NCBI GenBank assembly: GCA_022566735.1
Contig: JADFIG010000006.1
Location: 114,965 to 178,964, forward strand
Length of the DNA stretch: 64,000 nt
DNA from: Pseudomonadota bacterium
Lineage (GTDB): Bacteria > Pseudomonadota > Gammaproteobacteria > Burkholderiales > Burkholderiaceae_C
Reading direction: 5' to 3'
The notes beneath the pieces were generated by a model. The model worked only from the letters and a program-made list of their open reading frames with translations, ran no database searches and was not told the origin of the DNA. Positions within the stretch are counted from its first letter, which is position 1. The number at the start of each line of letters is the position of its first letter. Positions 8,585-17,062 of the stretch are shown here, one piece after another. A program made the translations under genes and the position numbers.

Positions 8585-9727
8585 ATGGCGGTGGCGCGCG
8601 ATGAGGCGGCCGAGCGCTTCCTGAGCCTTGAGCGGCTGGTGCAGGACTTCGCCAGCCAGGATGGCAGTGCCTTCCGCGCGGTGGACAACGTCTCGCTGGA
8701 CATCCGCCGCGGCGAGATCTTCGCGCTGCTGGGCCCCTCGGGGTGCGGCAAGACCTCGCTGTTGCGCCTGCTGGGCGGCTTCGACGTGCCGACCTCGGGG
8801 CGCATCCTGCTGGGCGGACAGGACCTGGCCGACCTGGCGCCCTTCGAGCGGCCCATCAACATGATGTTCCAGAGCTATGCGCTGTTTCCCCACCTCAGCG
8901 TGTGGGACAACATCGCCTTCGGCCTGCGCCGCGAGGGCCTGCCCAAGGCGCAGATCGCCGAGCGCGTGGAGGCCATGCTCAAGCTGGTGCAGCTGGGCAA
9001 GTTCGCACAGCGCAAGCCGCACCAGCTCTCGGGCGGGCAGCAGCAGCGCGTGGCCCTGGCGCGCAGCCTGGCCAAGCAGCCGCAGTTGCTGCTGCTCGAC
9101 GAGCCCCTGGGCGCGCTGGACAAGAAGCTGCGCGAGGAAACCCAGATCGAGCTGGTCAACATCATCGAGTCGGTGGGCGTGACCTGCGTGATGGTCACCC
9201 ACGACCAGGAAGAGGCCATGGCCATGGCCAGCCGCATCGGCATCATGAACGAGGGCCGCATCCTGCAGGTGGGCACGCCGCGCGAGATCTACGAGACCCC
9301 GGCCACCCGCTTCGTGGCCGACTTCATCGGCAACGTCAACCTGATGGACGGCACGCTGGCGGTGGACGAGGCCGACCACGTCGAGATCGCCTGCGCCGAT
9401 GTGCGCCACTTCGTCGGCCACGGCATCACCGGGCACGAGGGCATGCCGGTGACGGTGGCGCTGCGGCCGGAGAAGATCCGCCTGTCGCGCAAGCCGCCAT
9501 CGCCGGAAGAGGGCCTCGCGCCGGCCCCGCTCAACCAGGTCAGGGGCCGCATCAAGGACATGGTGTACTTCGGCAGCGACACGCTCTACCACCTGCAGCT
9601 GCCCAGCGGTGCCATCCTCAAGGTCACGCAGGGCAACACCGAGCGCCACCCCGACGACACCCTGAGCTGGGACGACGAGGCCTTCGCCTGGTGGTCGCCC
9701 TCGGCCCACGTGGTGCTGACCCAGTGA
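8585..9727 (+). CDS. potG: polyamine ABC transporter ATP-binding protein (PotG/PotA-like)
   Basis: ATPase of 380 residues that powers polyamine import at the inner membrane. Walker A is GPSGCGKTS, Q-loop MFQSYALFP, signature LSGGQQQRVALARSLA, Walker B LLLLDEPLGALD and switch His VTHDQEEAM. A C-terminal TOBE-type regulatory region follows (residues about 285-375, VALRPEKIRLSR and VYFGSDTLYHLQLPSG). The start ATG 8585 is three bases after the potF stop, and the permease gene follows 12 bases later, so expression is as one operon. Confidence 0.95.
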   Translation: MAVARDEAAERFLSLERLVQDFASQDGSAFRAVDNVSLDIRRGEIFALLGPSGCGKTSLLRLLGGFDVPTSGRILLGGQDLADLAPFERPINMMFQSYALFPHLSVWDNIAFGLRREGLPKAQIAERVEAMLKLVQLGKFAQRKPHQLSGGQQQRVALARSLAKQPQLLLLDEPLGALDKKLREETQIELVNIIESVGVTCVMVTHDQEEAMAMASRIGIMNEGRILQVGTPREIYETPATRFVADFIGNVNLMDGTLAVDEADHVEIACADVRHFVGHGITGHEGMPVTVALRPEKIRLSRKPPSPEEGLAPAPLNQVRGRIKDMVYFGSDTLYHLQLPSGAILKVTQGNTERHPDDTLSWDDEAFAWWSPSAHVVLTQ

Positions 9728-9739
9728 GGCGCTGAGGCC

Positions 9740-10633
9740 ATGCATGACGCCGCATCGTCCACCCCGTCCCGGCGTCGCCAGGGCCTGCGCTGGTCGGAGC
9801 GCCCGGTGGTCGGGCTGCCCTACCTGTGGCTGTTGGCCTTCTTCCTGCTGCCTTTCCTGATCGTGCTGAAGATCAGCGTCTCCGAGATGGAGGTGGTGAG
9901 CTTCGCGCCCCTCGTGCAATGGGTCGACGGGGTGTTGAGCATCAAGCTCAAGTTCGGCAACTACCTGTTCATCACGCAGGACGCCCTCTACTTCAAGACC
10001 TACCTGGCCAGCCTGAAGTACGCCGGCCTGACCACCGGGCTGTGCCTGGCCATCGGCTACCCCTTCGCCTACTTCATGGCGCGCTCGCCCAAGGCGGTGC
10101 AGCCCGCCTTGCTGATGATGGTGATGCTGCCGTTCTGGACGTCCTTCCTGCTGCGCGTGTACGCGTGGAAGGGCTTGCTGACCGAAGGCGGCTGGGTCGC
10201 CGAGGCACTGGACGTGCTGCACGTGGACGCCCTGCTGGTGGCGCTGGGCCTGGTCTACACCTACCTGCCCTTCATGGTGCTGCCGCTGTACGCCAACCTC
10301 TCGAAGATGGACATGCGCCTGCTGGAGGCCGCCTCCGACCTGGGCGCCACGCCCTGGGTGGCTTTCTGGCAGGTGACGGTGCCGCTGTCGCGCGCGGGCA
10401 TCGTGGCGGGCTCGATGCTCGTCTTCATCCCCTGCGTGGGCGAGTTCGTCATCCCCGAGCTGCTGGGCGGGCCGCAGACGCTGATGATCGGGCGGGTGCT
10501 GTGGGACGAGTTCTTCTCCAACAACGACTGGCCGATGGCGTCGGCGGTGGCGGTGGTCGTGGTGCTGCTCATCCTGGTGCCGCTGGCCTTGTTCAACAAG
10601 GCGCAGGCCGATGCGCAAGGGGGCCGCCGGTGA
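9740..10633 (+). CDS. potH: polyamine ABC transporter permease (PotH-like)
   Basis: Inner-membrane permease of 297 residues with six predicted helices. The first is YLWLLAFFLLPFLIVLKI, and the others spread through to SAVAVVVVLLILVPLALF. The binding-protein-dependent permease EAA-type loop is near the middle to end (LLEAASDLGATPWVAFWQVTVP), which contacts the ATPase. It shares a GTGA overlap with the next permease gene. It pairs with the PotI-like subunit to form the channel for polyamine import. Confidence 0.94.
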   Translation: MHDAASSTPSRRRQGLRWSERPVVGLPYLWLLAFFLLPFLIVLKISVSEMEVVSFAPLVQWVDGVLSIKLKFGNYLFITQDALYFKTYLASLKYAGLTTGLCLAIGYPFAYFMARSPKAVQPALLMMVMLPFWTSFLLRVYAWKGLLTEGGWVAEALDVLHVDALLVALGLVYTYLPFMVLPLYANLSKMDMRLLEAASDLGATPWVAFWQVTVPLSRAGIVAGSMLVFIPCVGEFVIPELLGGPQTLMIGRVLWDEFFSNNDWPMASAVAVVVVLLILVPLALFNKAQADAQGGRR

Positions 10634-11484
10634 GCAGGCAGCCGGCCTACCTGCGCCGCGGCCTGTGGGTGTCGCGGCTGTGGCTGGCCGCGGGCTTCGC
10701 CTTCCTCTACCTGCCCATCCTGGCGCTGGTGGTGTATTCCTTCAACGACTCGCCCCTGCCCACGGTGTGGGGCGGGCTGACGCTGAAGTGGTTCGCCCGC
10801 CTGGCCGGGGACGGCGAGGTGCTGGAGGGGCTGTGGCTGTCGCTGAAGATCGCCTTCCTGACGGCCTGCGGCTCGGTGGTGCTGGGCACGCTGGCGGCCT
10901 TCGCCCTGGTCAAGTTCCAGCGCTTTGGCGGGCGCACCCTGATGGTGGCCATGATCAACGCGCCCCTGGTCATGCCCGAGGTCATCATCGGCCTGTCGCT
11001 GCTCTTGATGCTGGTGTCGGTGCAGCGCTGGCTGGGCTTCCCCGAGCGCGGGGTGATGACCATCTGGCTGGGCCACCTGCTGCTGGGCCTGGCCTATGCC
11101 ACCGTGGTCATCCAGGCGCGCCTGCAGACGCTCAACCCGCAGCTGGAAGAGGCGGCGCAGGACCTCGGGGCACGGCCCTTGCAAGTGTTCTGGCTGGTGA
11201 CGCTGCCCATGATCGCGCAGTCGCTGGCCTCGGCCTGGTTGCTGACCTTCACCCTGTCGATGGACGACGTGGTGCTGGCCGCCTTCCTGTCCGGGCCGGG
11301 CTCCTCGACCTTGCCCTTGGTGATTTTTTCGCGCGCCCGCCTGGGGCTGGACCCGAGCATCAATGCCGTGGCCACGGCCGTCATCGCGGTGGTGGCGCTG
11401 GCCGTGGTCGGGGGCAGTTACGCCCTGGCGCGCATGGAGCGCCGCCGTCAGCAGGACATGGCGCAAGCCGCGCGCCATGGATGA
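10630..11484 (+). CDS. potI: polyamine ABC transporter permease (PotI-like)
   Basis: Second permease subunit, 284 residues, starting at GTG 10630 and overlapping the potH stop by four bases. The membrane domain starts at LWLAAGFAFLYLPILALVVYSFND, where YLPI and YSFN are PotI/PotC hallmarks. The EAA loop is LEEAAQDLGARPLQVFWLVTLP, followed by LSMDDVVLAAFLSGPGSSTLP, also typical of this subunit. A longer frame runs in from upstream but is only a shadow of potH. The GTG start is supported by coupling and by alignment of the first helix. Confidence 0.93.
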   Translation: MSRQPAYLRRGLWVSRLWLAAGFAFLYLPILALVVYSFNDSPLPTVWGGLTLKWFARLAGDGEVLEGLWLSLKIAFLTACGSVVLGTLAAFALVKFQRFGGRTLMVAMINAPLVMPEVIIGLSLLLMLVSVQRWLGFPERGVMTIWLGHLLLGLAYATVVIQARLQTLNPQLEEAAQDLGARPLQVFWLVTLPMIAQSLASAWLLTFTLSMDDVVLAAFLSGPGSSTLPLVIFSRARLGLDPSINAVATAVIAVVALAVVGGSYALARMERRRQQDMAQAARHG

Positions 11485-11530
11485 GTGTCCCGATGTGAAC
11501 CCTTCCCATGAAGCCTTCAAGGAGCCGCCC

Positions 11531-13072
11531 ATGACGTCCGTCCGCCTGATGAAGAGGCCCGCACCCCCGTTGATGCCAGCGATGCCCGTCGCCGCGGCCG
11601 TCACCCTGAGCGTCGCTGCGGCCTGGCCCCTGCCGAGCTTGGCTGCGGGGCCGAGCCAGGGGCCAGCGAAGGCCGCGCGGGATGCCGCCACGCAAGAGCT
11701 GCTCCAGGAGTTGCGCGCGCTCAAGGACCGCGTGGCGGACCTGGAAAAGAAGCTGCAGTCGCAGGAGGCCCGCACCAGCGCGGCCAGCGCCGATGCCGCG
11801 GCGGCCAAGGAGGTGGCCGCGGCCGTGCAGCCCGGTGCGACGTCCGGCATGACGCCCGAGCAGCAGCAGGATTTCAACCGCATCGCCGTCAAGACCGAGG
11901 CGATGGAGGACGCGCGCGACATGCTCGGCTTCAAGGGCCTGAAGGTCAGCGGCTACATGGACCCGACCTACATCCTCAACCAGCGGCGCCACCAGGGCGG
12001 CTTCGTCTTCCTCAACTCGGTCGAGCAGCGCGGCTACTTCTACGACGGCTCCTACATCGGCACGGCCGTCATCGACTTCACCAAGGAGACCGACAGCGGC
12101 TCGCGCTGGCGCCTGACGCTGGCCCCGCAACGCGGCACCCAGGGCGTGGCGGAGGGCTCCTCATCGCCGGTGCACGAAGCCTCGGTGTCGGTGCCGCTGA
12201 GCGACCTGCAGACGCGCTTCATCGCGGGCCACCTGCCGGACTGGTCGGGCTACGAGTACCTGCAGGCCACGCAGAACAAGCTCATCACCCACAACCTGCT
12301 GTTCGACACCACGCTGCCGGCGTCCTACACCGGCGCGGGCCTGGAGCTCACGCGGGGCAAGTGGATCGTCAAGGGCCTGCTGGCCAACATGAACGCCAGC
12401 CGCCGCAACGACCGCGAAAAGACGCCGGTGCTGGCCTACCGCGTGGACTACGCCAAGGGCGAGTTCCAGGGCTTCGGCTTCGCCGGCGTGCACGGCAAGG
12501 CCGCCAACCTGAGCCGGAACGTGGTCGATGCCAATGGCGATGTCGTGGCCCAGCGCGATTCGCGCGTCGACTTGTTCGAGCTCGATGCCTACTTCATCCG
12601 CGGCAACTGGACGGTGCAGGGCCAGTTGGCCCTGGGCCGCCAGAAGGCCGCGTCCATCACGCCCGACCCGGACAGCGGCGCCTTGCGTGATGCCCACTGG
12701 ACGGGCCTGTCCGGCCTGGCGGCCTACAAGTTCGAGCCCTGGCTGGAGGGCATCGTGCGGCTGGACTACCTGTTCAACAAGAAGAACGGCGGCGGCCTGC
12801 TGACCTACGCGTCCTTCGACGACCACAACGGCATCGGCCCTGCGGCCAGCGGCTTCGACGACAGCGGCAACGTGGTCTTCGGCCAGCCGGGGCGCGGGGT
12901 CAACCGCGGCGCGCTCACCCTGGGCCTGAACTACGCCTACAACCTCAGCACGGTGTTCAAGCTGGAGTACCGCCACGACTGGGCCACGGGCGCCGTCTTC
13001 CTCGACAGCGCCAGCAACACCTTCAAGAAGAACAACCACCTGCTGGGCACCTCGGTGGTGGTCAGTTTCTGA
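11531..13072 (+). CDS. DUF3138 family outer-membrane protein
   Basis: A 513-residue exported protein. The N-terminus has a long signal region (hydrophobic MPVAAAVTLSVAAAWPLPSLAA). A coiled coil follows at about residues 58-85 (LLQELRALKDRVADLEKKL), then an Ala-rich segment. The rest is beta-strand-rich and ends in SVVVSF, with a terminal Phe as in outer-membrane barrels. Motifs recognised from DUF3138 are GLKVSGYMDPTYI, HEASVSVPLSDLQTRFIAG, LPDWSGYEY and TQNKLITHNLLFDT. ATG 11531 has AAGGAG at 11519-11524. It lies 46 bases after potI on the same strand, so it probably belongs to the polyamine operon. A role as an outer-membrane channel is inference; the family has no assigned function that I know of. 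Confidence 0.85.
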   Translation: MTSVRLMKRPAPPLMPAMPVAAAVTLSVAAAWPLPSLAAGPSQGPAKAARDAATQELLQELRALKDRVADLEKKLQSQEARTSAASADAAAAKEVAAAVQPGATSGMTPEQQQDFNRIAVKTEAMEDARDMLGFKGLKVSGYMDPTYILNQRRHQGGFVFLNSVEQRGYFYDGSYIGTAVIDFTKETDSGSRWRLTLAPQRGTQGVAEGSSSPVHEASVSVPLSDLQTRFIAGHLPDWSGYEYLQATQNKLITHNLLFDTTLPASYTGAGLELTRGKWIVKGLLANMNASRRNDREKTPVLAYRVDYAKGEFQGFGFAGVHGKAANLSRNVVDANGDVVAQRDSRVDLFELDAYFIRGNWTVQGQLALGRQKAASITPDPDSGALRDAHWTGLSGLAAYKFEPWLEGIVRLDYLFNKKNGGGLLTYASFDDHNGIGPAASGFDDSGNVVFGQPGRGVNRGALTLGLNYAYNLSTVFKLEYRHDWATGAVFLDSASNTFKKNNHLLGTSVVVSF

Positions 13073-13113
13073 GGCGGCGCGGGGTGGCGCCTGCGGGAAC
13101 TGGGCCCGCGGTG

Positions 13114-13731
13114 TCAGGCGTTCAGCCAGGCCAGCAGCGGCTCCCACTGCGCCAGGTCCTTCTCGACGCGGTTGGCCGGCACGTCCCACAGGCTCAGGCC
13201 GTGGGCGGCCAGGTGGGCGTAGTTCTGCGTGTCGCGCAGCAGCGTCAGCAGCGGGATGTCCAGCGTCTGCAGGAACTCCTTGAGGTGCTCGGTGGCCTTG
13301 GTGTGATCCTTGATGCGGTTGCCCACCACGGCCAGTTGCGTGCCCTCGCTGCGCTTCTTCTTGGCCAGGGCGCGCACGAAATCCTGCGTGGCGTAGATGT
13401 CGAAGACGCTGGCCTGCAGCGGCACGATGACCTTGTCGGCCAGCTTCATCACCGCGTCCAGGCCCTTGCCGTGCAGGCCCGCGGGCGTGTCCAGCACGAC
13501 GTGGGTGGTGCCCTTGGGCGGGCGGGCGATCTGGTCTTCGCTGACGTCCCAGCTCTGGATGCGCGGCAGGCCGGGGTCGCGCAACTGCAGCCACAGGCGC
13601 GAGGACTGCTGGCGGTCCACGTCGCCCAGCATGACGGCGTGGCCCTGGCGGGCGAAATGGCCCGCGATGTTGCTCGACAGCGTGGACTTGCCCACACCGC
13701 CCTTGGGATTGGCGACCACGATCACCGGCAT
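13114..13731 (-). CDS. ParA family ATPase
   Basis: P-loop ATPase of 205 residues from the ParA/MinD superfamily. Deviant Walker A is KGGVGKST at residues about 10-17. LGDVDRQQSSRLWL and VVLDTPAGLHGKGLD follow (Walker A' and B regions). FDIYATQDFV and VGNRIKDHTKATEHL match small orphan ParA proteins of proteobacteria. ATG 13731 is chosen over the longer frame because AGGAG lies about seven bases upstream and the ATPase motif begins at once. There is no parB or centromere-like repeat nearby, so partitioning of chromosome or plasmid is not implied. The cargo is unknown. A CACAAT box at 13801-13796 on this strand may be its -10. Confidence 0.85.
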   Translation of the reverse strand: MPVIVVANPKGGVGKSTLSSNIAGHFARQGHAVMLGDVDRQQSSRLWLQLRDPGLPRIQSWDVSEDQIARPPKGTTHVVLDTPAGLHGKGLDAVMKLADKVIVPLQASVFDIYATQDFVRALAKKKRSEGTQLAVVGNRIKDHTKATEHLKEFLQTLDIPLLTLLRDTQNYAHLAAHGLSLWDVPANRVEKDLAQWEPLLAWLNA

Positions 13732-13854
13732 GGCGTGCTCCTGTTGCGACGTTTGCGCCAGGGGCCGCCATCGGCGCGTCACTGGCAGCCCGTTATTGTG
13801 GCGCATGCCACGCGCTGGCGAATTCGCTAGAGTGTGGCCTCAGGGGGTGTCCAC

Positions 13855-15393
13855 ATGAGCGCGTCTGCATCGTCTCCTTCCTCGTCGTCCGACACCGGCC
13901 TGTGGCACGAGCGCGCCCAGGCCCTGCTGGCCGAAGGCCTCGTCGACGGGCGGGCCAGCATCGGCGGCCAGCGCACGGCCGCGGTCTCGGGCGAGACCTT
14001 CGTGGGTCGCTCGCCCATCGATGGCCGCCGCCTCGGTGAGGTGGCGCGCTGCCAGGGCGCCGACGTCGACCTGGCCGTGCGCCACGCCCGCCATGCCGTC
14101 GACGACGGGCGCTGGTCGGCCAAGGCCCCGGCGGTGCGCAAGCGCATCCTGCAGCGCTGGGCCGAGCTCATCGTGCAGCACAAGGACGAGCTCGCCCTGC
14201 TCGAAACCCTGGACATGGGCAAGCCCATCCGCCACAGCCTGAGCGTGGACGTGCCCGCCGCGGCCCGCTGCATCGCCTGGTACGCCGAGGCCATCGACAA
14301 GGTCTACGACCAGGTGGCGCCCACCCCGGCGGGCTCGCTGGCCCTGGTGCAGCGCGAGCCCGTGGGCGTGGTCGGCGCCATCGTGCCCTGGAACTACCCG
14401 CTCATCATGGCCGCCTGGAAGCTGGGGCCGGCCCTGGCGGCGGGCAACAGCGTGGTGCTCAAGCCCTCCGAAAAATCGCCGCTGACGGCGCTGCGCCTGG
14501 CCGACCTGGCCCTCAAGGCCGGCCTGCCCGCGGGCGTGCTGCAGGTCCTGCCGGGCTTCGGCCACGAGGCCGGCGAGGCCCTGGCCCTGCACATGGACGT
14601 CGATGCGCTGGCCTTCACCGGCTCCACCCGGGTCGGCCGCCACATGCTGGATTGCGCGTCGCGCAGCAACCTCAAGCGCGTCTACAACGAGCTGGGTGGC
14701 AAGTCGGCCTTCATCGTCTTCGACGACGCCGAGGACGTCGCCCGGGCGGCACGCGCGGCGGCCAGCGGCATCTTCTTCAACCAGGGCGAGTCCTGCAACG
14801 CGCCTTCGCGCCTGCTGGTGCATGCGGCGGTGGCCGACGAGGTCATCGCCGAGGTGCTGGCCCAGGTGCCGCGCTACCTGCCCGACGACCCGCTGGACGC
14901 CCACACCGAGATGGGCGCCGTGGTCGACGAGGCCCAGCTGCGGTCGGTGCTGGGCCACATCGAGGCGGGTCAGCGCGAGGGCGCGACCCTGCTGGCCGGC
15001 GGCACGCGGGCGCACGCCGAAACCGGCGGCTTCTACGTCACGCCCACGGTGTTCGACGATGTCAGCCCGCAGATGCGCATCGCCCTGGAGGAGATCTTCG
15101 GGCCGGTGCTCAGCGTCATCCGTTTCCAGGACGAGGCCGAGGCCATCGAGATCGCCAATGGCACGCCCTACGGCCTGCAGGCCACGCTGTGGAGCGGCCA
15201 GATCGACCGCGCCTTGCGCGTGGCGCGGGCGCTCAAGGCCGGCACCGTGCACGTCAACCAGTTCGACGAGGACGACATGACCGTGCCCTTCGGTGGCGTC
15301 AAGCAGTCGGGCAATGGGCGCGACAAGTCCCTGCACGCGCTGGACAAGTACACCGAGTTGAAGACGACCTGGATCCGGGTGCAGGCGGCTTGA
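13855..15393 (+). CDS. puuC: aldehyde dehydrogenase, probable gamma-glutamyl-gamma-aminobutyraldehyde dehydrogenase (PuuC-type)
   Basis: NAD(P)-dependent aldehyde dehydrogenase of 512 residues. Cofactor and catalytic motifs are VVGAIVPWNYPLIMAAWKLG, FTGSTRVGR, the general base Glu in NELGGKSAF, the nucleophile Cys in FNQGESCNAPSRLL, and EEIFGPVLSVI. PFGGVKQSGNGRDKS at the end is typical of PuuC-like enzymes. It probably oxidises the aldehyde made in the polyamine route to the acid hydrolysed by PuuD. The start ATG 13855 lies shortly after an AGGGGG stretch. An upstream in-frame ATG (13834) has no site. It has its own leader, divergent from parA, so it is not part of the pot transcript. Confidence 0.86.
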   Translation: MSASASSPSSSSDTGLWHERAQALLAEGLVDGRASIGGQRTAAVSGETFVGRSPIDGRRLGEVARCQGADVDLAVRHARHAVDDGRWSAKAPAVRKRILQRWAELIVQHKDELALLETLDMGKPIRHSLSVDVPAAARCIAWYAEAIDKVYDQVAPTPAGSLALVQREPVGVVGAIVPWNYPLIMAAWKLGPALAAGNSVVLKPSEKSPLTALRLADLALKAGLPAGVLQVLPGFGHEAGEALALHMDVDALAFTGSTRVGRHMLDCASRSNLKRVYNELGGKSAFIVFDDAEDVARAARAAASGIFFNQGESCNAPSRLLVHAAVADEVIAEVLAQVPRYLPDDPLDAHTEMGAVVDEAQLRSVLGHIEAGQREGATLLAGGTRAHAETGGFYVTPTVFDDVSPQMRIALEEIFGPVLSVIRFQDEAEAIEIANGTPYGLQATLWSGQIDRALRVARALKAGTVHVNQFDEDDMTVPFGGVKQSGNGRDKSLHALDKYTELKTTWIRVQAA

Positions 15394-15453
15394 GCAGGCC
15401 TGCTGGCGCGGTCTGACCTGAGCCGGTCCGCGTGGCGCGGCGGTGGCCGGACG

Positions 15454-16488
15454 TCAGCGCGCGGGGCCGGCGGATGGCGTGGTCGCTGCAGTGCTCGCCG
15501 CCTCGACCTCGGCCTGCGTGGCCTGGGCCGTGGCCAGCATGGCCGGCTCGGCCGCGGCGGCGCGCAGCACGGCCTGGCGGGCGGCCCGGCGGGCGCCGGC
15601 CATGTCCCCCGCTTGCAGGTGCAGGCTGGCGAGGTTGTTCCAGGCGGCGGCGCTGTCGGTGGCCTCGGCCAGCCGGGCGAAGCTGCGGCGGGCCGCGACC
15701 GGGTCGCCCGCGGCCACCTGGCTGTTGCCCAGGCCCATGCCGATGACGACGTCCTCGGGCCAGCGCGTGGCGGCGGCCTGCCAGGCGGCAACGGCGCGGG
15801 CGGGCGGCGCGGCGCGTTCGAAGCCGATGCGGCCCTCGCGCACGGCCGCCAGGCTGGCGGTGGCGGGCAGGGCCTCGGGCGGCAGGGCCACGAACGCCCA
15901 GTGCCCGGCGCGGGCCCAGGTGCGCTCGAAGGTGCGCAGGGGCAGGTGCTGCTCGCGTGTCTGGCCGGAGCGCAGCACCAGCTCCTCGCGGTCGAGGTCG
16001 TGGCCCACGACCACGGCGAAGTGCCACAGCGGCACCAGGGACAGGCCCAGGTTGAGCATCACGCCCACGGGGTGGCCGGCGGCCACCTCCTGCAGCAGCG
16101 CGTCCAGCCGGGGTGGCAGCACGGTGCTGACGGCGTCGTGGCGGCGCGCGGCGGCCAGCATCTCGATCTGCAGGCTGCCGCCGCGGCCGGGCAGGAAGAC
16201 CTCGCCGCTCAGGACCTCGGGCGTGACGGGGCGGCCGGCCGCGCCCAGCAGGGTGGCCAGCGTCGCCGGGCCGCACTGCAGCTCGGTCTGGGGGAAGAAG
16301 GGGGTGTCGGCCAGCAGCAGCCGGCGGGGCAGTTGGGCGGGCGGGGCGCCGAGCAACTGCTGCGTCTGCGCCGTGCCGGCGTCCAGCCAGCTGGCGCAGC
16401 CGCTCAGGCCGCTGGACAGGCCCAGGGCGATGGCCAGCGCCAGGCAGGCGGCGCGCCCTGCTGGGCGCCCGCCGCGATCCTCAGGCAT
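15454..16488 (-). CDS. PA2778 family cysteine peptidase, lipoprotein
   Basis: A 344-residue protein with a lipoprotein signal (hydrophobic core, then LSGC lipobox at about residues 27-30). A papain/C39-like peptidase domain follows: the catalytic Cys is in ELQCGPATLATLL and the His in PLWHFAVVVGHD. The C-terminal third is TPR-like (AVAAWQAAATRWPEDVVIG, AAAWNNLASLHLQAGDM). The C39 fold normally cleaves double-glycine leaders, but here the domain is periplasmic or outer-membrane anchored. It is translated just after the PA2779 gene (six bases between), the standard pairing for this family. The substrate is unknown. Confidence 0.85.
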   Translation of the reverse strand: MPEDRGGRPAGRAACLALAIALGLSSGLSGCASWLDAGTAQTQQLLGAPPAQLPRRLLLADTPFFPQTELQCGPATLATLLGAAGRPVTPEVLSGEVFLPGRGGSLQIEMLAAARRHDAVSTVLPPRLDALLQEVAAGHPVGVMLNLGLSLVPLWHFAVVVGHDLDREELVLRSGQTREQHLPLRTFERTWARAGHWAFVALPPEALPATASLAAVREGRIGFERAAPPARAVAAWQAAATRWPEDVVIGMGLGNSQVAAGDPVAARRSFARLAEATDSAAAWNNLASLHLQAGDMAGARRAARQAVLRAAAAEPAMLATAQATQAEVEAASTAATTPSAGPAR

Positions 16489-16494
16489 GCAGGC

Positions 16495-16908
16495 TCAGCG
16501 GATGGAGCGCGTGAAGGGGAAGACCTTCGTGAAGCCGAGGATGTCGGTGATCAGCAGCAGCAGGAAGATGAACACGACCACGCCGATGAAGTCCGACGCA
16601 CCGGCGGGGGCGCGGTCGATCTGGTCGGCCAGGGCCACCACTTCGGCGTCGGAGAGGGCGTCCACGCGGGCGCGGGCGGCGTCCAGGTCCACGCCCTTGG
16701 CGCGCAGGGCTTCGGCCACATCGGCGCGGCTGAGGGTGGCCAGCACCGAGGCGCGGCGCACGGAGGCGTCGGCATGGGCTTCGGTCTGGGCCGCCTGGGT
16801 GGCCACGGCTTCGGTGGCGACCATGCCGGCGTGCGCGGCTTGCAGGCCGGCGGTGTGGCTCAGGGCGATGGCGGTCAGCCAGATGGTGGCTTTGCGGTTG
16901 AGGCGCAT
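16495..16908 (-). CDS. PA2779 family protein, small exported membrane protein
   Basis: A protein of 137 residues: a signal peptide ending near LQAAHA, a charged helical middle (VRRASVLATLSRADVAEAL, VDALSDAEVVALADQ) and one C-terminal membrane segment (FIGVVVFIFLLLLITDILG) with a short tail. ATG 16908 has AAGGAAG upstream. Longer in-frame starts lack a site and are Arg-rich. It is always seen beside the PA2778 peptidase, so a partner, substrate or inhibitor role is a natural guess, but none has been shown as far as I know. Confidence 0.85.
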   Translation of the reverse strand: MRLNRKATIWLTAIALSHTAGLQAAHAGMVATEAVATQAAQTEAHADASVRRASVLATLSRADVAEALRAKGVDLDAARARVDALSDAEVVALADQIDRAPAGASDFIGVVVFIFLLLLITDILGFTKVFPFTRSIR

Positions 16909-17062
16909 GGGTACTTCCTTTGGGGGAGGGACGACGATGTCGGCAAAGGATACCTGCTCTGCGCCGGCCTGCGCGCGGCTGCGCGGCGGGATCCGTAACC
17001 AGGCGTTTCCGTCCGCGCGGGCCGGGGCCGTGGGGCATCGGGTTTCGCGCCAGAATGTCGGC

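Noticed and set aside
6848..10618. 1256-residue frame antisense to the aminotransferase and pot genes
   Set aside because: Codons mirror the strong third-position GC of the real genes; His/Gln/Arg-rich, no domain.
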